From contig JAVXAG010000110.1 in the NCBI GenBank assembly GCA_036660615.1, positions 1 through 5,761 on the forward strand: a stretch of 5,761 bases of DNA, written 5' to 3'. How positions within the stretch are numbered: the first letter of the stretch is position 1; every line of letters starts with the position of its first letter. Made by a program: the position numbers and the translations under genes. The DNA comes from JAVXAG01 sp036660615. Lineage in GTDB: Bacteria; Bacillota; Clostridia; Peptostreptococcales; Anaerovoracaceae. Shown here one piece after another: positions 5,733 through 5,761 of the stretch. The notes under the pieces were generated by a model that saw nothing but the letters and a program-made list of their open reading frames with translations, was not told the DNA's origin and searched no databases.

Positions 5733-5761
5733 TGTGACTCGCAAAGTCGTTAGTTTGTTTC

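Noticed and set aside
5736..5748. GACT/AGTC short inverted repeat upstream of the promoter
   Set aside because: Four-base arms are expected by chance and there is no adjoining U-run.
5649..5761. Possible tail of an upstream gene at the window edge
   Set aside because: Short open frames from the edge run into the promoter region with no recognisable protein similarity; the region reads as a leader.

Overview
The window is a stretch of a type IV pilus (T4P) operon, read entirely from the minus strand. The AT-rich composition, strong AGGAGG-like ribosome binding sites, short basic prepilin leaders (KKGFTLAELL and similar) and the gene order suggest a low-GC Gram-positive anaerobe of the Clostridia, perhaps Lachnospiraceae-like. 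That placement is inferred from protein style, not from a marker gene. A run of exactly 100 N (3982-4081) marks a scaffold join, so the source is a draft or metagenome assembly.

In the direction of transcription (high to low coordinates) the layout is as follows. A leader region (5634-5761) holds a good sigma-A-type promoter and a 13-bp inverted repeat. Three small membrane-anchored, prepilin-like genes come next: a PilX/GspK-like protein without Glu5 (5633-5004), a PilV/GspI-like prepilin (4976-4626) and a PilW/GspJ-like prepilin (4621-4118). After the assembly gap come pilB, the extension ATPase (5' end lost in the gap, visible 3981-2560), pilT, the retraction ATPase (2547-1498), pilC, the inner-membrane platform (1443-235), and the first 63 codons of a major pilin gene (191 to the window edge).

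Together these encode most of a retractile pilus. PilB and PilT would act in turn on PilC to add or remove pilin subunits, with PilA as the fibre and the three minor prepilins as a likely initiation or tip complex. The assembly-platform proteins PilM, PilN and PilO and the prepilin peptidase PilD are not in the visible sequence. They may be in the gap or elsewhere.

The gene content is a recognisable T4P system, not an undescribed one. The points worth a second look are the pilB 5' end in the gap, the operator-like inverted repeat over the operon promoter, a possible second promoter just ahead of the major pilin gene, and the fast-diverging minor pilins. I saw no RNA gene, CRISPR array, insertion sequence or convincing terminator.
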